Below, piece after piece: positions 57,612 through 64,000 of a stretch of DNA of 64,000 nucleotides (its first letter is position 1; the number at the start of each line of letters is the position of its first letter). Made by a program: the position numbers and the translations under genes. The DNA comes from Rhodanobacter glycinis (GTDB lineage Bacteria; Pseudomonadota; Gammaproteobacteria; Xanthomonadales; Rhodanobacteraceae): assembly GCF_006438785.1 (NCBI RefSeq), contig NZ_RCZB01000005.1:219013-283012 (forward strand), in the 5' to 3' direction. The notes beneath the pieces were generated by a model. It saw nothing but the letters and a program-made list of their open reading frames with translations. It ran no database searches and was not told the DNA's origin.

Positions 57612-59621
57612 ATGACTTCGCCCAGCCATTCGCAGCGCCTTTTCCGCACCGGCTTTTCGCTGGCGTTTCCCCTGGCGTTTCCCCTGTGCCTGTTGATGAC
57701 CTGCAGCGCAGCGGCAGCGGCGTCGCCGGATCCCGCGGCGGTCCGCCAGGGCTACGAGTACTACCAGATCGGTGATCTGAAAACGCCGACGCCGGGGCAC
57801 ACCGAGGCGGCTCTTATGCTGATGGGCGGGGGCAAATGGCCGCACAAGGCATTCGCCTGGTTCGCGGCCAAGGGCGGGCACGGACATTTCGTGATCCTTC
57901 GCGCGTCCGGTGAAGACGGCATGCAGAAGGAGCTCTACACCGAGGTCGGTGGCGTCGCTTCGGTGCAGACCTTGGTGTTTCACAGTCGCGAGGCAGCCAG
58001 CGATCCGAAGGTGCTGGACATCGTGCGGCATGCCGATGGCATCTTCATCGCCGGTGGCGATCAGTCCAACTACGTGAACTTCTGGAAGGGCACGCCGTTG
58101 AACGTGGCGCTGAACCAGCACGTGGAGCAGGGCAAGCCGATCGGCGGCACCAGCGCCGGACTGGCCATCCTCGGTGCTTACGCCTATGGTGCGATGGATG
58201 GCGGCAGCATCACCTCGAAAGAGGCGATGCACGATCCGCTCGGCAAGGCCATGACACTCGTCGACGATTTCATGCACCTGCCGAACATGCAGCGCGTGGT
58301 CACCGACACGCACTTTCACAAGCGCGACCGGTTGGGTCGGCTGATTGCATTCGTCGCCAACCTGCGCCATGCCGGGCATACCGATCTCGTCGGTCTGGGC
58401 GTGGACCAGGATGCAGCGCTGTGCGTCGATGGCAACGGCATCGGCCGGCTGTTCACCATCGACAACGGCTTCGCCTGGCTGGTGCAGCCGAAGGGTGTGC
58501 CTGATCGGATCGAGGCCGGCAAGCCGCTCGAATACCGCGGCACGCACATCACCGGCGTGGGTGCGCAAAGCCGCATCGACCTGAAGGATTTCAAGGTCAG
58601 CCGGCCGGTGTTCGACGCGATCGCCGATGTCCACGATGGCGAGCTGACCCTGCACGGCGAACACGCACCGCTGCTGGTGATTCATGGTGGCGCGGGCGTG
58701 GAACGTGCAAGCATGACGCCACGGATCGAAGCCGACGCGCGTGCGGCGCTGGAGCTTGCCTTGCGCAAGGGCTACGCCGAACTCAAGACAGGCAAGGCTG
58801 CGACCGATGCGGTGACGGCGGCAATCACCGTGCTGGAGGACGATCCGTTGTTCAACGCCGGCAAGGGCGCCGTTTTCACCCACGACGGCAAGAACGAGCT
58901 GGATGCGTCGATCATGGACGGCTCGACCATGGCCGCCGGCGCCGTGGCGGAAGTGCATCGTGTGAGAAACCCCATCCTGCTGGCGCGTGCCGTGATGGAG
59001 CATTCGCCGCACGTGATGATGGTCGGCGACGGCGCGGAAACCTTCGCCACGGAACAGGGATTCAAGCTGGTCGAGCCGTCGTATTTTCGCACCGACCGGC
59101 GTTGGCAGGAGTTGCAGAAAGCATTGAAGGACGATGCGGCCGGCGTATCGCTGACCGAACGGCTGCTGGCGCTCAAGCACTTCGGCACCGTCGGCGCGCT
59201 AGCCCGCGACAGCCAGGGCCGGCTTGCGGCGGGCACATCGACCGGCGGCATGACCGACAAGCGGTATGGACGCGTGGGTGACTCGCCGATCGTCGGCGCG
59301 GGTACCTACGCCAACGTCGGCTGCGCGGTGTCGGGCACGGGCTGGGGCGAGTTCTACATCCGCGTTTCCGCAGCACGCGAGATCTGCCTGCGCATGACCG
59401 AGTTGAACGAATCAGCGGAGCAGGCCGGCAAGGCGGTGATCAACGAAGAGATCCCGCAGATGGGCGGTGACGGCGGTGCGATCATTCTGGGTGCCGACGG
59501 CAGCGTGTCGATGCCGTTCAACACCGAAGGCATGTACCGCGGCTGGATCGGCGCCGATGGCGTGCCGCACGTGGCGATCTACAGCGGCGATCCACTGGTT
59601 TTGCCGCAGTCGTCGCGCTGA
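57612..59621 (+). CDS. Secreted cyanophycinase-isoaspartyl peptidase fusion
   Basis: A 669-residue bifunctional enzyme. A signal peptide (about residues 1-37) is followed by an S51-type cyanophycinase domain (about 45-330): catalytic Ser181 in GKPIGGTSAGLAIL, THFHKRDRLGRLIAF and GLGVDQDAALCVDG. The second half (about 355-669) is an Ntn-hydrolase isoaspartyl peptidase/asparaginase with the self-cleavage motif HFGT (nucleophile Thr526), NAGKGAVF and GTSTGGMTDKRYGRVGD. Cyanophycinase yields beta-Asp-Arg dipeptides, and isoaspartyl dipeptidase splits them, so the fusion could run the whole pathway. It is divergent from fecI. Confidence 0.9.
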   Translation: MTSPSHSQRLFRTGFSLAFPLAFPLCLLMTCSAAAAASPDPAAVRQGYEYYQIGDLKTPTPGHTEAALMLMGGGKWPHKAFAWFAAKGGHGHFVILRASGEDGMQKELYTEVGGVASVQTLVFHSREAASDPKVLDIVRHADGIFIAGGDQSNYVNFWKGTPLNVALNQHVEQGKPIGGTSAGLAILGAYAYGAMDGGSITSKEAMHDPLGKAMTLVDDFMHLPNMQRVVTDTHFHKRDRLGRLIAFVANLRHAGHTDLVGLGVDQDAALCVDGNGIGRLFTIDNGFAWLVQPKGVPDRIEAGKPLEYRGTHITGVGAQSRIDLKDFKVSRPVFDAIADVHDGELTLHGEHAPLLVIHGGAGVERASMTPRIEADARAALELALRKGYAELKTGKAATDAVTAAITVLEDDPLFNAGKGAVFTHDGKNELDASIMDGSTMAAGAVAEVHRVRNPILLARAVMEHSPHVMMVGDGAETFATEQGFKLVEPSYFRTDRRWQELQKALKDDAAGVSLTERLLALKHFGTVGALARDSQGRLAAGTSTGGMTDKRYGRVGDSPIVGAGTYANVGCAVSGTGWGEFYIRVSAAREICLRMTELNESAEQAGKAVINEEIPQMGGDGGAIILGADGSVSMPFNTEGMYRGWIGADGVPHVAIYSGDPLVLPQSSR

Positions 59622-59639
59622 CGGCAGGCGCGACGCTGA

Positions 59640-60029
59640 TCAGGCGTCGCTGTCGCCTTCGATGATCTGGCGCTGCATGCGATCCAGATAGGCATCGAGC
59701 TCCTGCGTGTTGGTGAAAACCTCGCTCACCGGCACCGCCTTGACGATGTCGAATACCTTGCGCACCTGCGGCTGCGGGTTCAGCAGCAAGGTATGCCCGC
59801 CGCGGGCGCGCATGCTCTTGCGGATCTTGGCGAAACTGCGCAGCCCGGCGCTGCTGACATATTCGAGGCCGGCCAGATCAATCACCACGGTGCCGCCGGC
59901 GTCGAGCCGCGGGAGCAGGGCCAGCATGGCTTCGTCGAGTTCGCCGAAGGTCATCGCGTCGAGACGACCGCCCACTTGAACGATGACACGATCGGGTGCC
60001 GGGAATTCGCTGTGCAGACTGAGCGTCAT
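59640..60029 (-). CDS. STAS-domain anti-sigma-factor antagonist
   Basis: A 129-residue SpoIIAA-type STAS protein. VVIDLAGLEYVSSAGLRSFAKIRKSM contains the phosphorylatable Ser in VSSAG. Its start overlaps the stop of the upstream PP2C/kinase gene by four bases (60026-60029), so the two form a coupled pair: phosphorylation by the kinase domain and dephosphorylation by the PP2C domain would switch its binding partner. The final target (sigma factor, diguanylate cyclase or other) is not encoded nearby. Confidence 0.88.
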   Translation of the reverse strand: MTLSLHSEFPAPDRVIVQVGGRLDAMTFGELDEAMLALLPRLDAGGTVVIDLAGLEYVSSAGLRSFAKIRKSMRARGGHTLLLNPQPQVRKVFDIVKAVPVSEVFTNTQELDAYLDRMQRQIIEGDSDA

Positions 60030-62341
60030 GATGAAGATCCGTTCTGGTTCGGGTAGATGAAACGAAGCAGCAGATGGTTGCCATGCGCGTCCCGTGTATA
60101 GCGCATCTCGCTGGTCACGGTGCGTGCGAGGTGAATGCCGAGGCCACCGATCTGTTCGCGGTCAGCGAGATCGCCCGGGAGGCTCGGGTAGACGGATTGC
60201 AGCGGGTCGAAGGCAATCCCGTCATCGATCAACTCGACCATGACGGCATCCGGCCGCGGTTGCAGCAGGACGCGGATCTGGCCGGCACCTCCGTCGGGGT
60301 AGCCGTATTCGATCGTGTTGACCATGAGTTCCTCCAGCACCAGGCGCATGTCGCCGCGCAGCGAGGATGGAACATTGGCTTTCTGCAGCAGGTGTTCGCA
60401 GCGATCGAGTCCGGTGAATACATCCGCCAGCCGGCTGGCGACGCATACCTCGGCGTCCGCTTGCGCAGCACCATGCCAGGTCAGCGCCAGCAGGGTGATG
60501 TCATCGGCCTGCGCGGCGTCTGCCACGAAGCGATCGACATCCCCCAGCAGCCGTTCGATATAGCCCGCGGTGGGGGCGGCTGGGGGAACCTGCGCGAGGC
60601 ATTCCACGGTGCGTTCGATGCCGTACATCTGCTGATGGTGGTCGCTGGCTTCGGTGATGCCATCGGTATACATCAGCAAGGTCTCGCCCTGACGCAGGCG
60701 CAGGTGATGCTCGGGATAGTCTGAATCTTCGTAAAGACCGAGCACGGCGCCGGTGATGAAATCCAGCAGCCGCGGTGCACCGTGGCCACACAGGATGGGC
60801 GGTTCATGCCCGGCGCTGGCCAGCTCCAGGCTGCCGTTGCCGGTGTCGAGCAGGCCGCACAGCAGGGTGACGAACATGCAGCTGTCGTTGCCTCGGCAAA
60901 GTTCGAGATTGAGCAACCGCAGGAGATTCCGCGGCGTCTGCGCGCGCGGCGCCAGCGCCTTGGCCAGGGTAATGGTCTGTGCCATGAACAGGGCCGCCGG
61001 GATACCTTTGTCGGAGACGTCGCCGACCATCACGAAGAAACGTTCCGGGTCGAGCATGAAGTAGCTGTAGAGATCGCCGCCGACTGCCCGCGCGGGGCGC
61101 AGCGCTGCATGCAGTTCGAAGTAGGCGCAGACGGCGTCGAGGTAGTGCTCGCTGGGCAACAGGCCAATCTGGATCTGGTGGGCGATTTCCAGTTCACTGG
61201 CCAGCCTCTGTTTTTCCCGTGCCACCCGCGCGAGGTCCTGCAGATGCAACGCGAGTTCGTGGCGCATCTGGTCGAACGACTGGGTGAGCCGTCCCACTTC
61301 GTCGTGGCGGCTGGTCGAAGGCAGCTCGAAATCCAGTTCGCCGCGGGCGACATGTTCGGCGCGGTCGGCCAGCATGCCCAGCGGCGCCATCGTGCGGCGG
61401 ACGGTCAGCAAGGTGATCAGGGCAACGCCCAGCAGCGCCAGCATGCCCAGCAGCAGGCTCCACAGGAAGATGCGCCGCACGCCGGCATAGATCTGGGCCT
61501 CCGGCACCACCAGGCCGAGCCGCCAGCGGGTGCCTTCGATCGGCGCGGAGTACACCCACACCGCGCCGTGCACCTGCGCGTTCTGCGCCACTGGCAGGCG
61601 CACCGATTCAGCCTGGTCGCTGGCCAATACTTCGAGCAGGGCCGGTGCGCCGCGCTTGCCCACCAGGGTAGGATTGTCGTGCGCCAGGTAATTGCCATCA
61701 CTGTCGAGCACGAAGGCATAGGCGCCTTCCGGTTTGTCCAGATGTCCGAGGATTTGATGCAGCCAGTCGAGCGTGACGTCGGCGTTGATGATGCCGACAG
61801 GATGCCCCTCGTGGCTGATGGCGACCGAATAGTTGATCAGCTGGCGTTGTCGCGACAGTGAGAGGAACGGACGCTGCCAGCAACCAGCCGAACAGCTCAG
61901 TCCGCCCAGGAACCAGTTGCTGTTCCAGTAAGGCCTGCCATCACGGGACAGATCGCGACTGGCCAGCGCACCGTTGTCTGCGCGGCTCACAAAGGGTGAG
62001 TAGGGAGGGGTGTCGACCGGGTTCGAGGAGGGCCTGAATACGGCAGCCAGCCCGTCCATGTCGTGATTGGCCTGCAATGTGTCGCGCAATAGCGGCTCGG
62101 CATTGTCCTGGCGCGTGGCGATGATCGTCGCGAGCATCTGTGCCGAGATCGCGACACGGTCGATCCGGGCCTGGATCTCGCTGCCGGCGCTGGCAGCCAG
62201 GGCGGCGGCTTCGTGATGGGTGTGCTGCAGGACCTGCGCACGGGTGAGGCTGAGCAACAGCGCGCCTATGGTAGCGAGCACAAGGGTCGAGCCGGCGAGA
62301 ACCCATAGCGCCATTCGCGATGCAATGCTGCGCAAGACCAT
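60026..62341 (-). CDS. Sensor with PP2C phosphatase and serine-kinase domains
   Basis: A 771-residue membrane protein. TM1 is about residues 11-31. A dCache periplasmic domain follows (about 40-285, with DGRPYWNSNWF and SVAISHEGHPVGIINADVTLDWL). TM2 is about 292-315, then HAMP, a SpoIIE/PP2C domain (about 390-600; ARAVGGDLYSYFMLDPERFFVMVGDVSDKGIPAALFM) and a C-terminal HATPase kinase domain (about 620-760; LVLEELMVNTIEYGYPDG). Phosphatase and anti-sigma kinase in one chain act on the STAS protein encoded next, like HsbR-type switches. A strong GGGAGGGGGAA site supports ATG 62341; the frame is open to 62443. Confidence 0.88.
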   Translation of the reverse strand: MVLRSIASRMALWVLAGSTLVLATIGALLLSLTRAQVLQHTHHEAAALAASAGSEIQARIDRVAISAQMLATIIATRQDNAEPLLRDTLQANHDMDGLAAVFRPSSNPVDTPPYSPFVSRADNGALASRDLSRDGRPYWNSNWFLGGLSCSAGCWQRPFLSLSRQRQLINYSVAISHEGHPVGIINADVTLDWLHQILGHLDKPEGAYAFVLDSDGNYLAHDNPTLVGKRGAPALLEVLASDQAESVRLPVAQNAQVHGAVWVYSAPIEGTRWRLGLVVPEAQIYAGVRRIFLWSLLLGMLALLGVALITLLTVRRTMAPLGMLADRAEHVARGELDFELPSTSRHDEVGRLTQSFDQMRHELALHLQDLARVAREKQRLASELEIAHQIQIGLLPSEHYLDAVCAYFELHAALRPARAVGGDLYSYFMLDPERFFVMVGDVSDKGIPAALFMAQTITLAKALAPRAQTPRNLLRLLNLELCRGNDSCMFVTLLCGLLDTGNGSLELASAGHEPPILCGHGAPRLLDFITGAVLGLYEDSDYPEHHLRLRQGETLLMYTDGITEASDHHQQMYGIERTVECLAQVPPAAPTAGYIERLLGDVDRFVADAAQADDITLLALTWHGAAQADAEVCVASRLADVFTGLDRCEHLLQKANVPSSLRGDMRLVLEELMVNTIEYGYPDGGAGQIRVLLQPRPDAVMVELIDDGIAFDPLQSVYPSLPGDLADREQIGGLGIHLARTVTSEMRYTRDAHGNHLLLRFIYPNQNGSSS

Positions 62342-62478
62342 GCGGCTTCCCCCTCCCGCTTTGCATCTAGCCATGAAGCGATGCCGGCCGCAAGACGGCA
62401 GGCGCGATAACTGTGGCGAGGTCGGCAGTCGATGCATAATCATGCTTTCGGACCTTGCCCACAGGTAGTAGCAGACCG

Positions 62479-62967
62479 ATGTCAGGACAGCAGCACGAAG
62501 TGACGTTCCGCTTTCTCGCCCAGCCCACCGACGTCAATTTTGGCGGCAAGGTGCACGGCGGCATGGCGATGAAGTGGATCGATCAGGCGGGATACGCCTG
62601 CGCCGTGGGCTGGAGCGGGGCGTATTGCGTCACCGCATCGGTCAGCGGCATCCAGTTCGTCGCGCCGATCCTCATCGGCGACCTGGTCACGGTGCGGGCG
62701 CGGTTGATCCATACCGGCACCAGCAGCATGCACCTGGCGGTCGACGTGCTGGCACGCGACCTGCGCAAGGACGAACAGCGGCTGGCGACCAGCTGCGTGA
62801 TGGTGTTTGTGGCACTGGACAGCCCGGACGGCAAGCCGACTCCGGTGCCGCATTGGGAACCGCGCGACGACAATGAGCGCCGGTTGCAGTCGCAGGCGAA
62901 ACAGTTGCTGGAATTGTCCAAGGGCATGGAGCAACTGGTCGACCTGCGCGGCGCATCACCGGGCTGA
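62479..62967 (+). CDS. Acyl-CoA thioesterase (hotdog fold, YciA-like)
   Basis: A 162-residue single hotdog protein. FLAQPTDVNFGGKVHGGMAMKWIDQAGYACAVGW includes the family catalytic Asp/Asn context, and LIHTGTSSMHLAVDVLARD is the second strand pair. It hydrolyses acyl-CoAs, probably as a hexamer. ATG 62479 is used; an ATG at 62455 (MPTGSSRP) is possible. It is divergent from the PP2C sensor gene. Confidence 0.88.
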   Translation: MSGQQHEVTFRFLAQPTDVNFGGKVHGGMAMKWIDQAGYACAVGWSGAYCVTASVSGIQFVAPILIGDLVTVRARLIHTGTSSMHLAVDVLARDLRKDEQRLATSCVMVFVALDSPDGKPTPVPHWEPRDDNERRLQSQAKQLLELSKGMEQLVDLRGASPG

Positions 62968-63027
62968 TATTGCTGCCGGATATCCGCGGAAATTCGCCTC
63001 CACATGCCGGATTGGCGCCACAAGGTG

Positions 63028-63056
63028 TTGACAGCTCAGGGCCCGATCCACACAAT
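63028..63056 (+). promoter_or_regulatory. Sigma-70 promoter of the tRNA-tuf operon
   Basis: TTGACA at 63028-63033, a 17-base spacer, CACAAT at 63051-63056, followed by a GC-rich discriminator ACGCG. The tRNA-Tyr gene begins 15 bases downstream. Confidence 0.65.
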
Positions 63057-63070
63057 ACGCGTTCTTTGTT

Positions 63071-63156
63071 GGAGGGATACCCAAGCGGCCAACGGGGGCA
63101 GACTGTAAATCTGCTGGCTTACGCCTTCGGTGGTTCGAATCCACCTCCCTCCACCA
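63071..63156 (+). tRNA. tRNA-Tyr (GTA)
   Basis: An 86-base class II tRNA: acceptor arms GGAGGGA / TCCCTCC, anticodon GTA in CAGACTGTAAATCTG, long variable arm, T-loop GTTCGAATC and encoded ACCA. It is the first tRNA of a Tyr-Gly-Thr-tuf cluster. Confidence 0.97.
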
Positions 63157-63339
63157 GCTTGAGTGCCATCGGTAATCAAGTTTGTAGAGATCCGACATGC
63201 AGGGCCGTGGAGGTGGAAGAGATCCATCGCCGTGGTTCGGCAAAATCGCAGGAGCGATTTTGAGCGCGACGCGAAAGCGGCGCGGCCCCGGAGGGGCGGA
63301 GGGCAGGATGCCCGGAGTAATCCACCTCCCTCCACCAGC
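63138..63339. repeat. Duplicated 3' end of tRNA-Tyr (21-bp direct repeat) and 160 bases between
   Basis: The 21 bases at 63138-63158 (ending ...CCTCCACCAGC) recur exactly at 63319-63339. The intervening stretch holds no gene and carries a GC-rich segment (near 63250-63316) with several short inverted repeats (for example GGCGCGGCCCC / GGGGCGG). A duplicated tRNA end is the usual mark left by integrase-mediated insertion. Confidence 0.7.
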
Positions 63340-63355
63340 AAGAGTTCCGCGCAGG

Positions 63356-63429
63356 GCGGGAGTAGTTCAATGGTAGAACATCAGTTTTCCAAACTGATTA
63401 CGCGGGTTCGATTCCCGCCTTCCGCTCCA
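63356..63429 (+). tRNA. tRNA-Gly (TCC)
   Basis: A 74-base cloverleaf: acceptor GCGGGAG / CTTCCGC with one G-U pair, anticodon TCC in CAGTTTTCCAAACTG, T-loop GTTCGATTC and encoded TCCA. Second in the cluster. Confidence 0.97.
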
Positions 63430-63550
63430 TTGCGCTGCATCTGTCATAGTGATCGACCCGTGCAGAAAATGCAGAGGTCGACGAATTTTTGAAGAGTCCG
63501 GCAGGATGCCGGTCTTGTCTTCGCCGTCATGGAGGACGGCTGAAATACAC

Positions 63551-63626
<76 letters not shown>

Positions 63627-63703
63627 TTTCATTCGACCTCACGGTCAACGCCCTCAAGGGCATGTTCCTTTCAATTCATTGACTCCATCGGGGTTTAGCG
63701 CGC

Positions 63704-64000
63704 ATGGCAAAGGGTAAATTCGAACGCACCAAGCCGCACGTCAACGTCGGCACGATTGGTCACGTGGATCACGGCAAGACGACGCTGACGGCAGCGCTGA
63801 CGAAGGTCGGTGCGGAACGTTTCGGTGGCGAGTTCAAGGATTACAGCTCGATCGACGCGGCGCCGGAAGAGAAGGCGCGCGGCATCACGATCTCGACCGC
63901 ACACGTGGAATACGAGTCGCCGAAGCGCCACTACGCGCACGTCGATTGCCCGGGCCATGCCGACTATGTGAAGAACATGATCACCGGTGCGGCGCAGATG
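63704..64000 (+). CDS. tuf: Elongation factor Tu, N-terminal part (3' end outside window)
   Basis: The first 99 codons of EF-Tu: FERTKPHVNVGTIGHVDHGKTTLTAAL carries the G1 P-loop GHVDHGKT, RGITIS the G2 switch Thr, and HVDCPGHADYVKNM the G3 DCPGH motif. EF-Tu delivers aminoacyl-tRNA to the ribosome with GTP. The gene runs off the right edge. Placement after tRNA-Tyr/Gly/Thr is the classic tufB-type context, so a second tuf copy elsewhere is likely. Confidence 0.97.
   Translation, partial: MAKGKFERTKPHVNVGTIGHVDHGKTTLTAALTKVGAERFGGEFKDYSSIDAAPEEKARGITISTAHVEYESPKRHYAHVDCPGHADYVKNMITGAAQM

Overview
The window is a high-GC chromosomal segment of a gammaproteobacterium, most likely Xanthomonadales/Rhodanobacteraceae (Rhodanobacter or Dyella-like). 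The grounds are protein flavour, gene order (TPR protein-lolB-ispE-tRNA-Gln-prs-rplY-pth-ychF beside hemA-prfA; tRNA-Tyr/Gly/Thr-tuf at the right end) and the motC/motD/DUF2802 flagellar arrangement. The genus is inferred from the sequence alone.

Region by region. (1) 1-17.3 kb is motility and chemotaxis. The end of one flagellar che operon (cheA C-terminus, motC, motD, a cheW-like gene, DUF2802) converges on a fliK-like/FlhB-tail pair. A second, complete chemotaxis operon follows (STAS, cheY, cheA, MCP, outer-membrane barrel, cheW, MCP, cheR, cheD, cheB, MCP-like, STAS). Two good FliA (sigma-28) promoters precede the first STAS gene and cheW, tying this array to the flagellar regulon. (2) 17.4-26.7 kb is metabolic housekeeping: NUDIX hydrolase, flap-type exonuclease, nitroreductase, cytidine deaminase, sufT. 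It includes a proton-translocating transhydrogenase whose pntAA is split from pntAb-pntB by an oppositely oriented sigma-factor cassette. (3) 27.2-32.7 kb has a secreted thermolysin-like protease with two PPC domains, a one-domain asparaginase, an AidB-like acyl-CoA dehydrogenase and a thioesterase.

(4) 32.9-34.9 kb is the most striking accessory region: three AT-richer genes separated by integron attC sites with no integrase in view (a CALIN). The cassettes encode a two-TM protein resembling the TRADD-N-associated membrane domain of conflict systems, an AbiGi-family abortive-infection protein, and a DUF6624 protein. The array is followed by a C-rich G-poor tract and an intrinsic terminator. 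Next to it (35.05-36.2 kb) are two unknown genes around a 21-bp-periodic tandem array that ends in a 29-bp palindrome.

(5) 36.2-50.4 kb is core: DUF2069, wrbA, yihY, a TlpA-like protein, acylphosphatase, ppk2, prfA, hemA, a TPR lipoprotein, lolB, a GNAT-IspE in-frame fusion, tRNA-Gln, prs, rplY, pth, ychF. (6) 50.4-59.6 kb looks like one peptide-scavenging locus: secreted S9 peptidase, STN-containing TonB receptor, FecR/FecI regulators, and a divergent secreted fusion of cyanophycinase with isoaspartyl peptidase. The fusion could take cyanophycin or other beta-aspartyl peptides to free amino acids. (7) 59.6-62.4 kb is a partner-switching pair (sensor-PP2C-kinase fusion plus STAS antagonist). 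(8) A thioesterase, the tRNA-Tyr/Gly/Thr cluster with a 21-bp duplication of the tRNA-Tyr 3' end, and the start of tuf close the window.

The candidates best worth follow-up are the defence-like integron cassettes, the cyanophycinase-isoaspartyl peptidase fusion in its TonB/FecIR context, the GNAT-IspE fusion and the 21-bp-periodic array.
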